Part shown: positions 1 to 7,407 of the stretch, in pieces
How the letters are laid out: every line of letters begins with the position of its first letter
Numbering within the stretch: the first letter of the stretch is position 1
Origin: Kitasatospora cineracea
GTDB taxonomy: Bacteria > Actinomycetota > Actinomycetes > Streptomycetales > Streptomycetaceae
DNA: 64,000 nucleotides
Direction: 5' to 3'
Assembly (NCBI RefSeq): GCF_003751605.1
Contig: NZ_RJVJ01000001.1
Coordinates: 1,674,001-1,738,000 of the forward strand
Notes under the pieces: model-generated
What the model saw: only the letters and a program-made list of their open reading frames with translations
Database searches by the model: none
Told to the model about the DNA's origin: nothing
Made by a program: the position numbers and the translations under genes

Positions 1-257
1 AGGCGTTCCGCCGGGCCGGGGTCTCCACCCCGCGGGTCGCCGACGACCAGTACCGGGCCGCCACCCCGATCGGCTCCGGGCAGTTGCAGCGCGGCGACCT
101 GGTGTTCTGGTCCAGCAACGGCCGGATATCCGGCATCCACCACGTGGCCATCTACCTCGGCGACGGGACGTACGTGGAGGCCCCGCGCCCCGGCAAGGAC
201 GTCCGGGTCTCCCGCCTCAACAGCGGCTACTACCCGGATTTCTTCGGCCGCCCCTGA
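1..257 (+). CDS. NlpC/P60-family cell-wall hydrolase, C-terminal part
   Basis: The reading frame is open from the window edge and stops at the TGA at 255-257. The 84 visible residues are the second half of an NlpC/P60 papain-like domain: the RGDLVFW strand, then HHVAIYLGDG, whose histidine is the usual second catalytic residue, and a YVEAPRPG strand. The catalytic cysteine lies upstream, outside the window. Family members are secreted endopeptidases that cut peptidoglycan stem peptides. The protein ends immediately after the domain, so the catalytic domain is C-terminal, as in the coiled-coil RipA-like hydrolases of actinobacteria. The N-terminal architecture cannot be seen. Confidence 0.85.
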   Translation, partial: AFRRAGVSTPRVADDQYRAATPIGSGQLQRGDLVFWSSNGRISGIHHVAIYLGDGTYVEAPRPGKDVRVSRLNSGYYPDFFGRP

Positions 258-325
258 ACGGACGGGGAACCGGACGGCCGGGAAATCGGACGGCCGGGGA
301 ACCGGACGGCGGGGAAACCGGCGGT

Positions 326-352
326 GCCCCTCCCGCGTGCTGCGGGAGGGGC
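326..352. terminator. Hairpin between convergent genes
   Basis: GCCCCTCCCGC and GCGGGAGGGGC form an 11-bp perfect stem with a 5-nt loop. It sits between the end of the NlpC/P60 gene and the convergent end of the aldo/keto reductase gene, so it can serve both. No T-run follows, as is usual in streptomycetes. The 60 bp before it hold three imperfect copies of a GGACGGCCGGGGAACC-like unit. Confidence 0.6.
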
Positions 353-376
353 GCCGTCGTGCGGCCCGACGGGACG

Positions 377-1333
377 TCAGGCGGACGCCTCGGAGAGCAG
401 CTTGAGCTCCGCCCCGGTCAGCTCCAGCCCGGCGGCGGCCAGCAGCGGAGGCAGCTGCTCCACCGTGCGGGCGCTGGCCAGCGGGGCCGCCACCGTCGGC
501 TGCGCGGCCAGCCAGGCCAGCGCCACCGCGGCGGGCTGCGCGCCGTGCGCCGCGGCCACCTCGTCCAGGGCGGCGAGCACCCGCAGGCCGCGCGGCTCCT
601 CCAGGTAGCGGCCCGCGCCCTGGGCCCGGGCCGAGTCGACGGCCGTGCCCGGGCGGTACTTGCCGGTCAGGAAGCCCGAGGCGAGCGCGTAGTACGGGAC
701 GGCGGACAGGCCGTGCTCGGCGGCCACGTCCGCCAGCGGGCCCTCGTAGGTGTCACGGGAGACCAGGTTGTAGTGCGGCTGCACCGCGACGTACTTGGCC
801 AGGCCCTCGCGGGCGGCGAACTCCAGCGAGGCGGCCAGCCGCTCCGGGCCGATGTTGGACGCGGCGACCTCGCGCACCTTGCCCTCGCGGACCAGCGCGT
901 CCAGCGTCGTGACGATCTCCTCGACCGGGGTCTCCGGGTCGTCCCGGTGGGTGTAGAACAGGTCGATCCGCTCCACGCCGAGCCGGCGCAGCGACTCCTC
1001 CGCGCCGCGCCGGATGGTCTCCGGGCGCAGGTTGTCCAGGCCCGGCAGCATGCCGACCTTGGTGGCGACCACGATCTGCCCGCGGTTGCCGCGGCTGCGC
1101 AGCCACTCGCCGATCACCGTCTCCGACTCGCCGCCGGAGTTGCCCGGCGCCCAGGCCGAGTAGACGTCCGCGGTGTCGAGGAAGTTGCCGCCCGCCGCCG
1201 CGTACGCGTCGAGCACGGCGAAGGACTGCGCGGTGTCGGCCGTCCAGCCGAACACGTTGCCGCCGAGGGCCAGCGGGGAGACGGCGAGGTCGGAGGGGCC
1301 GAGGGTCACCCGGGGGGCGTCACTGTTGGTCAT
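377..1333 (-). CDS. Aldo/keto reductase
   Basis: The 318-residue protein has the full (beta/alpha)8 aldo/keto reductase pattern: the NFLDTADVYS segment with the catalytic Asp and Tyr, the lysine strand IVVATKVG, the histidine strand IDLFYTHRDD and the NADPH-binding C-terminal half. It fits the large YghZ/IolS-like group that reduces aldehydes or ketones with NADPH in the cytoplasm; the substrate cannot be told. The ATG at 1331-1333 is chosen because the protein then starts a few residues before the first beta-strand. It converges on the NlpC/P60 gene and is divergent from the small membrane protein at 1484, from which it is separated by 150 bp. Confidence 0.9.
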   Translation of the reverse strand: MTNSDAPRVTLGPSDLAVSPLALGGNVFGWTADTAQSFAVLDAYAAAGGNFLDTADVYSAWAPGNSGGESETVIGEWLRSRGNRGQIVVATKVGMLPGLDNLRPETIRRGAEESLRRLGVERIDLFYTHRDDPETPVEEIVTTLDALVREGKVREVAASNIGPERLAASLEFAAREGLAKYVAVQPHYNLVSRDTYEGPLADVAAEHGLSAVPYYALASGFLTGKYRPGTAVDSARAQGAGRYLEEPRGLRVLAALDEVAAAHGAQPAAVALAWLAAQPTVAAPLASARTVEQLPPLLAAAGLELTGAELKLLSEASA

Positions 1334-1483
1334 GACGGGAGAGAACCCGTTCGGGTCCGGCTTGATTCCGGCGGACCGTGCGTTCACCCCCCGGTCGCCC
1401 GAGGTGAGGGGAGCGTGCAGACCTGCCCGGGGACGGGGGACCGGGGTGTCGTCGGGTTGCCCGGGCGGGCTAGAGTCCCGTCC

Positions 1484-1684
1484 ATGGCTGACAACGACTA
1501 CGACCCCGCCGGCTCCACCCAGATGTTCCGGGCGTTCGTCGACGAGGCCCCGGCCGCGCAGGCCCCGGGCACCGTCACCACCTACGGCAGCAGCTCCTCG
1601 TCGAGCCGCACCCCGATGGTCGTCATCGGGGCCATCGTGGTCCTGGCGGTCGTCGCCGGCGTGATCTGGCTGGCCGTCAAGTAG
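1484..1684 (+). CDS. Small single-span membrane protein
   Basis: A 66-residue protein. The first 40 residues are acidic and Ser-rich (six consecutive Ser), and residues about 43-65 form one hydrophobic segment (MVVIGAIVVLAVVAGVIWLA) ending in a lysine, so the N-terminus is probably cytoplasmic. No family is recognised. Codon use is like its neighbours, which supports a real gene. It lies alone between the divergent reductase gene and the phosphatase gene 104 bp downstream. Confidence 0.65.
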   Translation: MADNDYDPAGSTQMFRAFVDEAPAAQAPGTVTTYGSSSSSSRTPMVVIGAIVVLAVVAGVIWLAVK

Positions 1685-1788
1685 CACCCGGGACCGCCCG
1701 CACGGGGCCGACCGGACACCCCGGGCGGTCCCGCCGCCGGGCGTGCCTACACTGGCCGGGTCCGCCGCACCGCCGCGAGGAGGCACCC

Positions 1789-2637
1789 GTGACCGCGCCG
1801 TCCACCGAGACCGCCAGAAGCCTCGGCCTGGCCGCCGCCGTCAACGCCCGCGACCTCGGCGGCTACCGCACCGCGGACGGCCGCACCGTCCGCCCCGGCG
1901 CGCTGCTGCGCGCCGAGGCGCTCAGCCGGCTCGGCGAGGACGACCGGGTGCTGCTCGGCGCGCTCGGGCTGCGGCACGTCGTCGACCTGCGCAGCCTCGA
2001 CGAGGTCCGCCACCTCGGGGCCGACCTCGTCCCCGGCCTGCCCGCGGCCGTGCTGCCGCTGGACGCCGCGGCGACGCTCACCGTCGCGGCGGCCGACGGG
2101 CTCGGGCCGACCCTGCACCACCTGCCGGTGTTCTCCGCGGACTTCGACCTGTACGTGGAACTGCGCCGGGCGCTGGGCAGCGGCGACCCGGCGGCGGTGC
2201 ACGCCGCCCTCGGGGACGGCCGGGCCGCCGCGATGATGACCTCGATGTACCGCTGGTTCGTCACCGACGCCGTCGCCCGCTCCCGCTTCGCCACCGTGCT
2301 GCGGCTGGCCGCCGAGGCGGGCGGCGCGCCGGTGCTCTTCCACTGCACCGCCGGCAAGGACCGCACCGGCTGGACGGCGGCCCTGCTGCTCACCGCCCTG
2401 GGGGTCGACCGGGAGAGTGTCCGCGCGGACTACCTGCTCACCAACGAGCGCTCGGCGGCCCTGATCGCCCGGGTCGACCCGCTGATGCGGCCGCTGGCCC
2501 GCGCGGAGGAGGCCTACCTGGACGCGGCCTTCGAGGAACTCGCCCGCGGCTGGGACGACTTCGAGCACTTCTGGCACGACGGCCTGGGTCTCACCGCCGA
2601 ACACCTGGCGGCCCTCCGGGCGTCCTGCACCGTCTAG
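1789..2637 (+). CDS. Tyrosine-protein phosphatase (Y_phosphatase3 family)
   Basis: A 282-residue protein with the cysteine phosphatase signature HCTAGKDRTG near residue 185, where Cys is the nucleophile and Arg binds phosphate, and the N-terminal NARDLGGYRTADG segment typical of the Y_phosphatase3 group (PtpB-like). Such enzymes remove phosphate from tyrosine and often also from serine/threonine or phosphoinositides. There is no signal peptide, so it is cytoplasmic by sequence. The GTG start at 1789 follows GAGGAGG at ideal spacing. The stop codon touches the left end of a long palindromic repeat (2637-2799), so the repeat was inserted at the very end of the gene. Confidence 0.88.
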   Translation: MTAPSTETARSLGLAAAVNARDLGGYRTADGRTVRPGALLRAEALSRLGEDDRVLLGALGLRHVVDLRSLDEVRHLGADLVPGLPAAVLPLDAAATLTVAAADGLGPTLHHLPVFSADFDLYVELRRALGSGDPAAVHAALGDGRAAAMMTSMYRWFVTDAVARSRFATVLRLAAEAGGAPVLFHCTAGKDRTGWTAALLLTALGVDRESVRADYLLTNERSAALIARVDPLMRPLARAEEAYLDAAFEELARGWDDFEHFWHDGLGLTAEHLAALRASCTV

Positions 2638-2799
2638 GCCCTGTCCGGCCGGTCTTGTCGGATCGGCGCGCGGCGTCGGGCGCCCGGCTGGGAGTGCCGG
2701 GCCGACGCCCTCGTACTGGATGTACTCGGGTGTCGGGCCGGTGCTTCCAGGCGGGATGATCCGGCGTCGAGCGCCCGGCAAGATCGACCGGACAGGGCC
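2637..2799. repeat. Long imperfect palindrome, MITE-like
   Basis: A 163-bp stretch whose two arms pair along almost the whole length. The ends are GGCCCTGTCCGG (2637-2648) and CCGGACAGGGCC (2788-2799), and the centre reads GTACTGGATGTAC. It is flanked by CTA on the left and TAG on the right, which resembles a short target duplication. It has no coding capacity. The structure suggests a non-autonomous transposable element or a mobile intergenic repeat. The IS701 element that follows starts 4 bp beyond its right end. Confidence 0.65.
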
Positions 2800-2802
2800 T
2801 AG

Positions 2803-4219
2803 TAGTGCTTTGTTAGGTCGGGGCTGGGGTTGGTGTGGCGGCGGGGCGGTGGCATGTCGGGCATGGTCCGTTCCAGGTGGCCAGGAGCTGTTGGAGTGCT
2901 CTGACGGTCTGGTAGAGGGTCATGCCCGAGCAGGGACTTTTGGGCGGCTCCGGGTCAGGGTCACGAAGAGGTGGGCGGCGGTGACGAGCGTGACGTGCCG
3001 GTGCCAGCCGGTCCAGGAACGGCCCTCGAAGTGGTCCAGGCCGAGGGCGGTCTTGAGCTCGCGGTAGTCGTGCTCGATCCGCCAGCGGATCTTGGCGAGC
3101 CGCACGAGTTCCTCGAGAGGGGTGTCCTCGGGCAGGTTCGAGACCCAGTAGTGGGACGGCTCCGACACCTCCGGCGGCCACTGGGCAAGAAGCCAGCACG
3201 GCGGCAGGGTGCCGTCCTCCTCGATCCGTGGACGACGTCCGGCCAGACGCACGCGCAGCACGACGAAGGTCGAGGTCAGGTGGTCGCGGGAGCCACGCCG
3301 CCAGGTCACCGTCCGGGCCGCTTCCCGACCTGCGGCCCGGACGTGCTCGGCCAACGGAACGGGACGGGTGCGGTAGCGGGGCTTGGGCCGGGGGCCGAGT
3401 CCGCCGTAGGGCGGTCGGTGGGTGACGGCGTCGATGGGGTGGGCGGTCGTCAGACCTTTGACCTGCACGATCCACCGCAGCCCGCGCTCGTCGAGGGCCG
3501 CGCGGAAGTGCGCGTTGTCGCCGTAGCCGGCGTCGGCGACCACGACCGGAGGGAGGAGCTTCCACGTTGCGAGCTCGTCGAGCATCTCCAGGGCCAGTTG
3601 CCACTTCGGTCGGTGGCCCTCGGTGGGCGGGATTCCGCAGCGGGCCCGGCGGCGTTCGGCGAAGGCCGCCCCGGCCGGGTCTGCGGCCTTCGCCGGATCC
3701 CAGGACTCGGGCAGGAACAGTCTCCAGTTCAGCGGGCAGGACGCGCTGTCGGTGACCGCGTGAACGCTCACCCCCACCTGGCAGTTGCCGACCTTGCCCA
3801 AAGTGCCCGAGTACTGGCGGGCCACGCCCGGCGAACCGGCGCCGTCCTTCGGGAAGCCGGTGTCGTCCACGACCCACGCATCCGCTCCCAGGACGCGTGT
3901 CGCACGGTCGGCGAGCCTGGACCTGATCTGCTCCACCGGCCACGTCGAGGAGGAGATGAACTGCTGCAGGCGCTGGTGGTCGATGCCGAGCCGCTCGGCC
4001 ATCGGCTGCATCGACTTGCGCCGGCCGTCCAGCAGCAGGCCACGGAGGTAGCTGACGCCCTTGTCCTGCTGGTCCGAGCGTCGCAGCGGAGCGAACACCT
4101 CCGCCGCGAACGCCTGCAACTCATCACGTAACGAACCCAGTTCATCCGGAGTCATACCTCCAGAGAACCCCCGAAACACACCCGGGACCAAAGCCCACGC
4201 ACCACCTAACAAAGCACTA
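2803..4219 (-). mobile_element. IS701-family insertion sequence (copy 1)
   Basis: The 1417-bp element is bounded by imperfect terminal inverted repeats beginning TAGTGCTTTGTTAGG at both ends and flanked by a 4-bp target duplication CTAG at 2799-2802 and 4220-4223. It carries one transposase gene on the minus strand. Removing it rejoins the palindromic repeat at 2637-2799 to the terminator of the downstream sigma gene, so no host gene was broken. A different IS701 member lies at 9745-11148. Confidence 0.92.
2920..4155 (-). CDS. IS701-family transposase
   Basis: A 411-residue DDE-type transposase. The acidic catalytic positions fit VVDDTGFPKDG, VVADAGYGDN and IRWRIEHDYRELK. The ATG at 4153-4155 is preceded directly by GGAGGT; the upstream open frame runs into the inverted repeat. 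The frame closes at 2920, but the last 40 or so residues expected in this family (SGMTLYQTVRALQQLL and onward to a CPTCHRP zinc-like motif) are encoded in the -1 frame down to 2813, ten bases inside the element end. The switch point is C CCA AAA (zero-frame codons CCA AAA), a canonical -1 slippery heptamer. A lost base, real or artefactual, would give the same picture. Confidence 0.88.
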   Translation of the reverse strand: MTPDELGSLRDELQAFAAEVFAPLRRSDQQDKGVSYLRGLLLDGRRKSMQPMAERLGIDHQRLQQFISSSTWPVEQIRSRLADRATRVLGADAWVVDDTGFPKDGAGSPGVARQYSGTLGKVGNCQVGVSVHAVTDSASCPLNWRLFLPESWDPAKAADPAGAAFAERRRARCGIPPTEGHRPKWQLALEMLDELATWKLLPPVVVADAGYGDNAHFRAALDERGLRWIVQVKGLTTAHPIDAVTHRPPYGGLGPRPKPRYRTRPVPLAEHVRAAGREAARTVTWRRGSRDHLTSTFVVLRVRLAGRRPRIEEDGTLPPCWLLAQWPPEVSEPSHYWVSNLPEDTPLEELVRLAKIRWRIEHDYRELKTALGLDHFEGRSWTGWHRHVTLVTAAHLFVTLTRSRPKVPARA

Positions 4220-4221
4220 CT

Positions 4222-4247
4222 AGGGGCCCGACTGCCGCCGGGCCCCT
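4222..4247 (-). terminator. Terminator of the sigma factor gene
   Basis: AGGGGCCCG and CGGGCCCCT form a 9-bp stem with an 8-nt loop, 10 bp after the stop of the sigma gene on the minus strand. The IS701 target duplication overlaps its outer edge. Confidence 0.6.
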
Positions 4248-4257
4248 CCACCTGCCG

Positions 4258-5112
4258 CTACTCGGCGGTGAGGCCGTCGCGGAGGTGGGCGAGCGTCTTG
4301 GTGAGCAGCCGGGAGACGTGCATCTGGGAGATGCCGATCTCCTCGCCGATCTGGGACTGCGTCAGGTTGCCGAAGAAGCGGAGCATGATGATCCGGCGCT
4401 CGCGGGGCGGGAGCTTGGCGAGCAGCGGCTTGAGGGACTCGCGGTACTCGACGCCTTCGAGGGCGAGGTCCTCGTAGCCGAGGCGGTCGGCGAGCGGGCC
4501 GTCGCCGCCGTCGTCCTCGGCCGGGCTTGAGTCGAGCGAGCTGGCGGTGTACGCGTTGCCGACGGCCAGGCCCTCCACCACGTCCTCCTCGGAGACGCCG
4601 AGGTAGCCGGCGAGCTCGGGGACGGTGGGGGAGCGGTCGAGGCGCTGGGAGAGCTCGTCGCCGGCCTTGGTGAGGGCCAGGCGCAGCTCCTGGAGGCGGC
4701 GCGGGACGCGCACGGACCAGCTGGTGTCCCGGAAGAAGCGCTTGATCTCGCCGACCACGGTGGGCATGGCGAAGGTCGGGAACTCGACGCCGCGGTCCGG
4801 GTCGAAGCGGTCGATGGCCTTGATCAGGCCGATGGTGCCGACCTGGACGATGTCCTCCATCGGCTCGTTGCGGCTGCGGAAGCGCGCGGACGCGTACCGG
4901 ACCAGCGGCAGGTTGAGCTCGATCAGGGTGTCCCGGACGTAGGTGTGCTCCGCGCTGCCGGACTCCAGCCCGGCGAGCCGGCGGAACAGCGCACGGGACA
5001 GCGTGCGGGTGTCGAGGGCCCGGTCGGGGGCCTCGGCGGGACCGGCCTGGGCCGGGATCTGTACGGCGACGGCTTCGGCTTCGATGACCGCACTGCCCGG
5101 TTCTGTGAACAC
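4258..5112 (-). CDS. RNA polymerase sigma factor, SigB/SigF/SigG family
   Basis: A 284-residue alternative sigma factor. Region 2 contains [22 protein letters not shown], abbreviated here as the [11 protein letters not shown] core, then [20 protein letters not shown] (-10 recognition). Region 3 follows around VPRRLQEL, and region 4 ends with the helix-turn-helix [20 protein letters not shown]. This is the general-stress/sporulation group controlled by anti-sigma kinases. The GTG start at 5112 follows a GAGGGGGGTGG ribosome site. It is tandem with a paralogue at 5269, an arrangement that recalls the sigN-sigF pair of Streptomyces; which copy corresponds to which cannot be settled by reading. 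The 156 bp between the two genes leaves room for its own promoter. Confidence 0.93.
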   Translation of the reverse strand: MFTEPGSAVIEAEAVAVQIPAQAGPAEAPDRALDTRTLSRALFRRLAGLESGSAEHTYVRDTLIELNLPLVRYASARFRSRNEPMEDIVQVGTIGLIKAIDRFDPDRGVEFPTFAMPTVVGEIKRFFRDTSWSVRVPRRLQELRLALTKAGDELSQRLDRSPTVPELAGYLGVSEEDVVEGLAVGNAYTASSLDSSPAEDDGGDGPLADRLGYEDLALEGVEYRESLKPLLAKLPPRERRIIMLRFFGNLTQSQIGEEIGISQMHVSRLLTKTLAHLRDGLTAE

Positions 5113-5268
5113 GCGCCCACCCCCCTCGTGACTGTCTGTCGAACGGCCGCCACCGTACGGTGGTTCCCGGTCGACGGGTCTTCCTGCTCAATACCGGCAC
5201 ACCGGCCCCGGCAAACCCGAACGTCGTGACTCGTCATCCGGCGGTGACACGGGGCAACAGGAGGCGGC

Positions 5269-6126
5269 TCACTCCTCCCAGGAGTTGCCGGTGCGCAGCC
5301 GGGACAGGATCCGGGACAGCAGGCGGGAGACGTGCATCTGGGACATGCCGAGCTCGGTGGAGATCTGCGACTGGGTGAGGTTGGCGAAGAACCGGAGCAT
5401 GATGATCCGCCGTTCCCGCTCGGGGAGTTGGACCAGCAGGTGGCGGACCATGTCGCGGTGCTCGACGTCGGTGAGGGCGGAGTCCTCGTAGCCGAGCCGG
5501 TCGAGCAGGGCGAGGCCGCCCTCGTGCTCCTGGGCGGCCTCCAGCGAGGCGGCGTTGTAGGCGCGGCCGGCGTCCAGGCAGGCCCGGACGTCCTCCTCGG
5601 GGATGCGCAGGTTGGCGGCGATCTCGGGGACCTTGGGGACCCGGCCATGGGTGACCGTCAGCTCCTCCATGGCGCCGCTGACCTGCACCCAGAGCTCCTG
5701 GAGCCGGCGCGGGACGTGCATGGTGCGGACGTTGTCGCGGAAGTAGCGCTTGATCTCGCCGAGGATGGTGGGCAGCGCGTAGGTGGGGAACTGGACGCCG
5801 CGCTCGTGGTCGAAGCGGTCGATGGCGTTGATCAGGCCGATGGTGCCGACCTGGACGATGTCCTCCATCGGTTCGCTGCGGCTGCGGAAGCGGGTGGCGG
5901 CGTAGCGGACCAGCGGGATGTTGATCTCGATCAGGGCGGAGCGGACCCGGGTGCGTTCGGGGGCGCCCGTCGGGAGTTCGGCGAGCCGCTCGAACAGGAC
6001 CCGGGTGAGGGTGCGGACGTCCACGGCGCCGCGTCCGCCGGAGCGTCGGGCGGCCAGCTCGACAGGGTCCGGCAGGTCCTCGATCCGGTCCTCCGGCGCA
6101 CTGCCCTGCTGCGTCCGCACGGACAC
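5269..6126 (-). CDS. RNA polymerase sigma factor, SigB/SigF/SigG family (second copy)
   Basis: A 285-residue paralogue of the downstream sigma factor, with the same region 2 core [11 protein letters not shown], the [17 protein letters not shown] segment and region 4 [20 protein letters not shown]. The GTG at 6126 is chosen because GGGAGGGG lies 4-5 nt before it and the length then matches the family; an upstream ATG would add 27 residues with no ribosome site. It is the copy nearer to tadA, the position of sigF (late sporulation sigma factor) in Streptomyces coelicolor as I recall it, so an orthologue of sigF is plausible but unproven. No anti-sigma gene is adjacent. Confidence 0.92.
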   Translation of the reverse strand: MSVRTQQGSAPEDRIEDLPDPVELAARRSGGRGAVDVRTLTRVLFERLAELPTGAPERTRVRSALIEINIPLVRYAATRFRSRSEPMEDIVQVGTIGLINAIDRFDHERGVQFPTYALPTILGEIKRYFRDNVRTMHVPRRLQELWVQVSGAMEELTVTHGRVPKVPEIAANLRIPEEDVRACLDAGRAYNAASLEAAQEHEGGLALLDRLGYEDSALTDVEHRDMVRHLLVQLPERERRIIMLRFFANLTQSQISTELGMSQMHVSRLLSRILSRLRTGNSWEE

Positions 6127-6329
6127 GTCACCCCTCCCTCGTGAACCACCTCGCCAATTTCCGGCAAAACCGGTCATAGCATCACAAGTCGCTCTGTCGC
6201 CGGGCAAGCACCCGGTAGAGGCGTGTTGACGGGCCGTCCAGCATTCGGCGGAGCGCGCCAGGCCCCCCGCTCACGTGCGGAGGGCGGGGGGAGAAGGGTC
6301 GTGCGTGTACGAGGAGTGGCTGGAGGGGG

Positions 6330-6623
6330 TCAGACCTCCAGGTCGGCGATCACCCAGGTGGCGAACTCGCGCCACTGCGCGGCGGCGGCCTGATGGGCCG
6401 GGTGGCCGAGGTACGCGGCCAGCGCCGCGCGGTCCTCGACCAGGCTGTTGATGGCGAAGTCCTGGGCGATGTCCCGCTCGGTGAAGTTCCAGCCGCACTC
6501 CCACTCGCGCAGCTCGGGGATCAGCGCGCCGAGCTCGGCGAACGCCTCGGCGCCCGCGACGGCCCGCGGGTCCTCCTCGGTGACGCCTTCGTTGAGCTTG
6601 AACAGGACCAGGTGCCGGATCAC
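6330..6623 (-). CDS. Dabb (stress-responsive alpha/beta barrel) domain protein
   Basis: A 97-residue protein that begins IRHLVLFKL and ends with AAAAQWREFATWVIADLEV, the two ends of the Dabb ferredoxin-like fold. Known members are dimeric; some bind or cyclise small hydrophobic compounds, many have no known role. The GTG start at 6621-6623 has GAGGAG upstream. It is separate from the sigma genes, 200 bp upstream of them, with a G-rich stretch but no gene between. Confidence 0.85.
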   Translation of the reverse strand: MIRHLVLFKLNEGVTEEDPRAVAGAEAFAELGALIPELREWECGWNFTERDIAQDFAINSLVEDRAALAAYLGHPAHQAAAAQWREFATWVIADLEV

Positions 6624-6699
6624 GATGCCGCTCCTCGCGGGTGGGGGAGGGCGCGCGCGGTCACGGGTGCGCCCCCGACGGACGGACCCCGCAACGGTA

Positions 6700-6864
6700 C
6701 TAGCGCACCAGTCCGGTCATGAACGAGCCGACCGCCTTGGCGGCGTCCGAGATGCCCACGAAACCGGACTTCACCAGGTCCGCCGAGCGCTCCGGCGAGG
6801 TGATGATCGTGTAGATGACGAAGATGACCACGATCCACACGGCCACCTTCTTCGCCTGAGCCAT
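6700..6864 (-). CDS. Small membrane-associated protein
   Basis: A 54-residue protein: a short basic start (MAQAKK), one hydrophobic segment VAVWIVVIFVIYTII, then an amphipathic tail with SADLVKSGFVGISDAAKAV. I recognise no named domain, though short proteins of this shape are common and conserved in streptomycetes. The ATG at 6862-6864 is used rather than the longer open frame, because upstream codons are Arg-rich and unlike local coding. It precedes the Dabb gene in the same direction with a 76-bp gap. Confidence 0.65.
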   Translation of the reverse strand: MAQAKKVAVWIVVIFVIYTIITSPERSADLVKSGFVGISDAAKAVGSFMTGLVR

Positions 6865-7407
6865 CGAACGGGCCTGCCTCCCTGAGTCGGGCCGCCGCCC
6901 TCTCCCCGCACGGCCCTGCCACCCGCAGCTTATCCACCGGACGGCGCAAGGAGTGAGGGCCGTGTTCACCCGCCGGGACGAAGGTCCCGCGCGGACGGGG
7001 CTTTCTCCGGATGTCTCCACCGGGGAGGCGCGGCAGGATGGTTGATGTACCGAGGATCTGGCAGGAATCCCCGGTACGGCGATCCGGAGGTCCCCGCTGT
7101 GGGACCGGGCACCGCGGCTTCCCCCGACGCGGACCCGGTTGTGGGACCTCCGCCGGGGCAGCAGCTCGTCCCCCCGGAGCTGCTGCCCCCACCGCTGGAC
7201 CGCGAGGTTCCGGCCGGGCTCCGCACTCCCCTGGGCACGGTGGTCAACCGCCCGGGAGCGCGGGGCCCCTCGCCTTTTCCGGGGCGCCTCCCCCGCCCGG
7301 CCGCTGCGCCGGCCGAGTGCTTACCCGCGGTCGCCCGCGTGTGCGCCGGGGCTCCCGCCCGCCGTGAAGGTCGACTGCGAAGCATCGACCGGAGAGGCGG
7401 AGCGCAC
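6865..7407. other. Gene-free interval upstream of the surface protein gene
   Basis: 543 bp without a convincing gene. A reading frame is open on the plus strand for most of it, but it is very Pro/Arg-rich and lacks a ribosome site, so I treat it as the 5' region of the surface-protein gene. It contains a small hairpin GGTCGA/TCGACC at about 7368-7390, shortly before the ribosome site. I could not match it to a known riboswitch. Confidence 0.4.

Noticed and set aside
359..1684. A 441-codon plus-strand frame covering the aldo/keto reductase region
   Set aside because: Its translation is Arg/Gly-rich low-complexity sequence without motifs, the usual antisense shadow of a high-GC gene; the minus strand has a perfect reductase.
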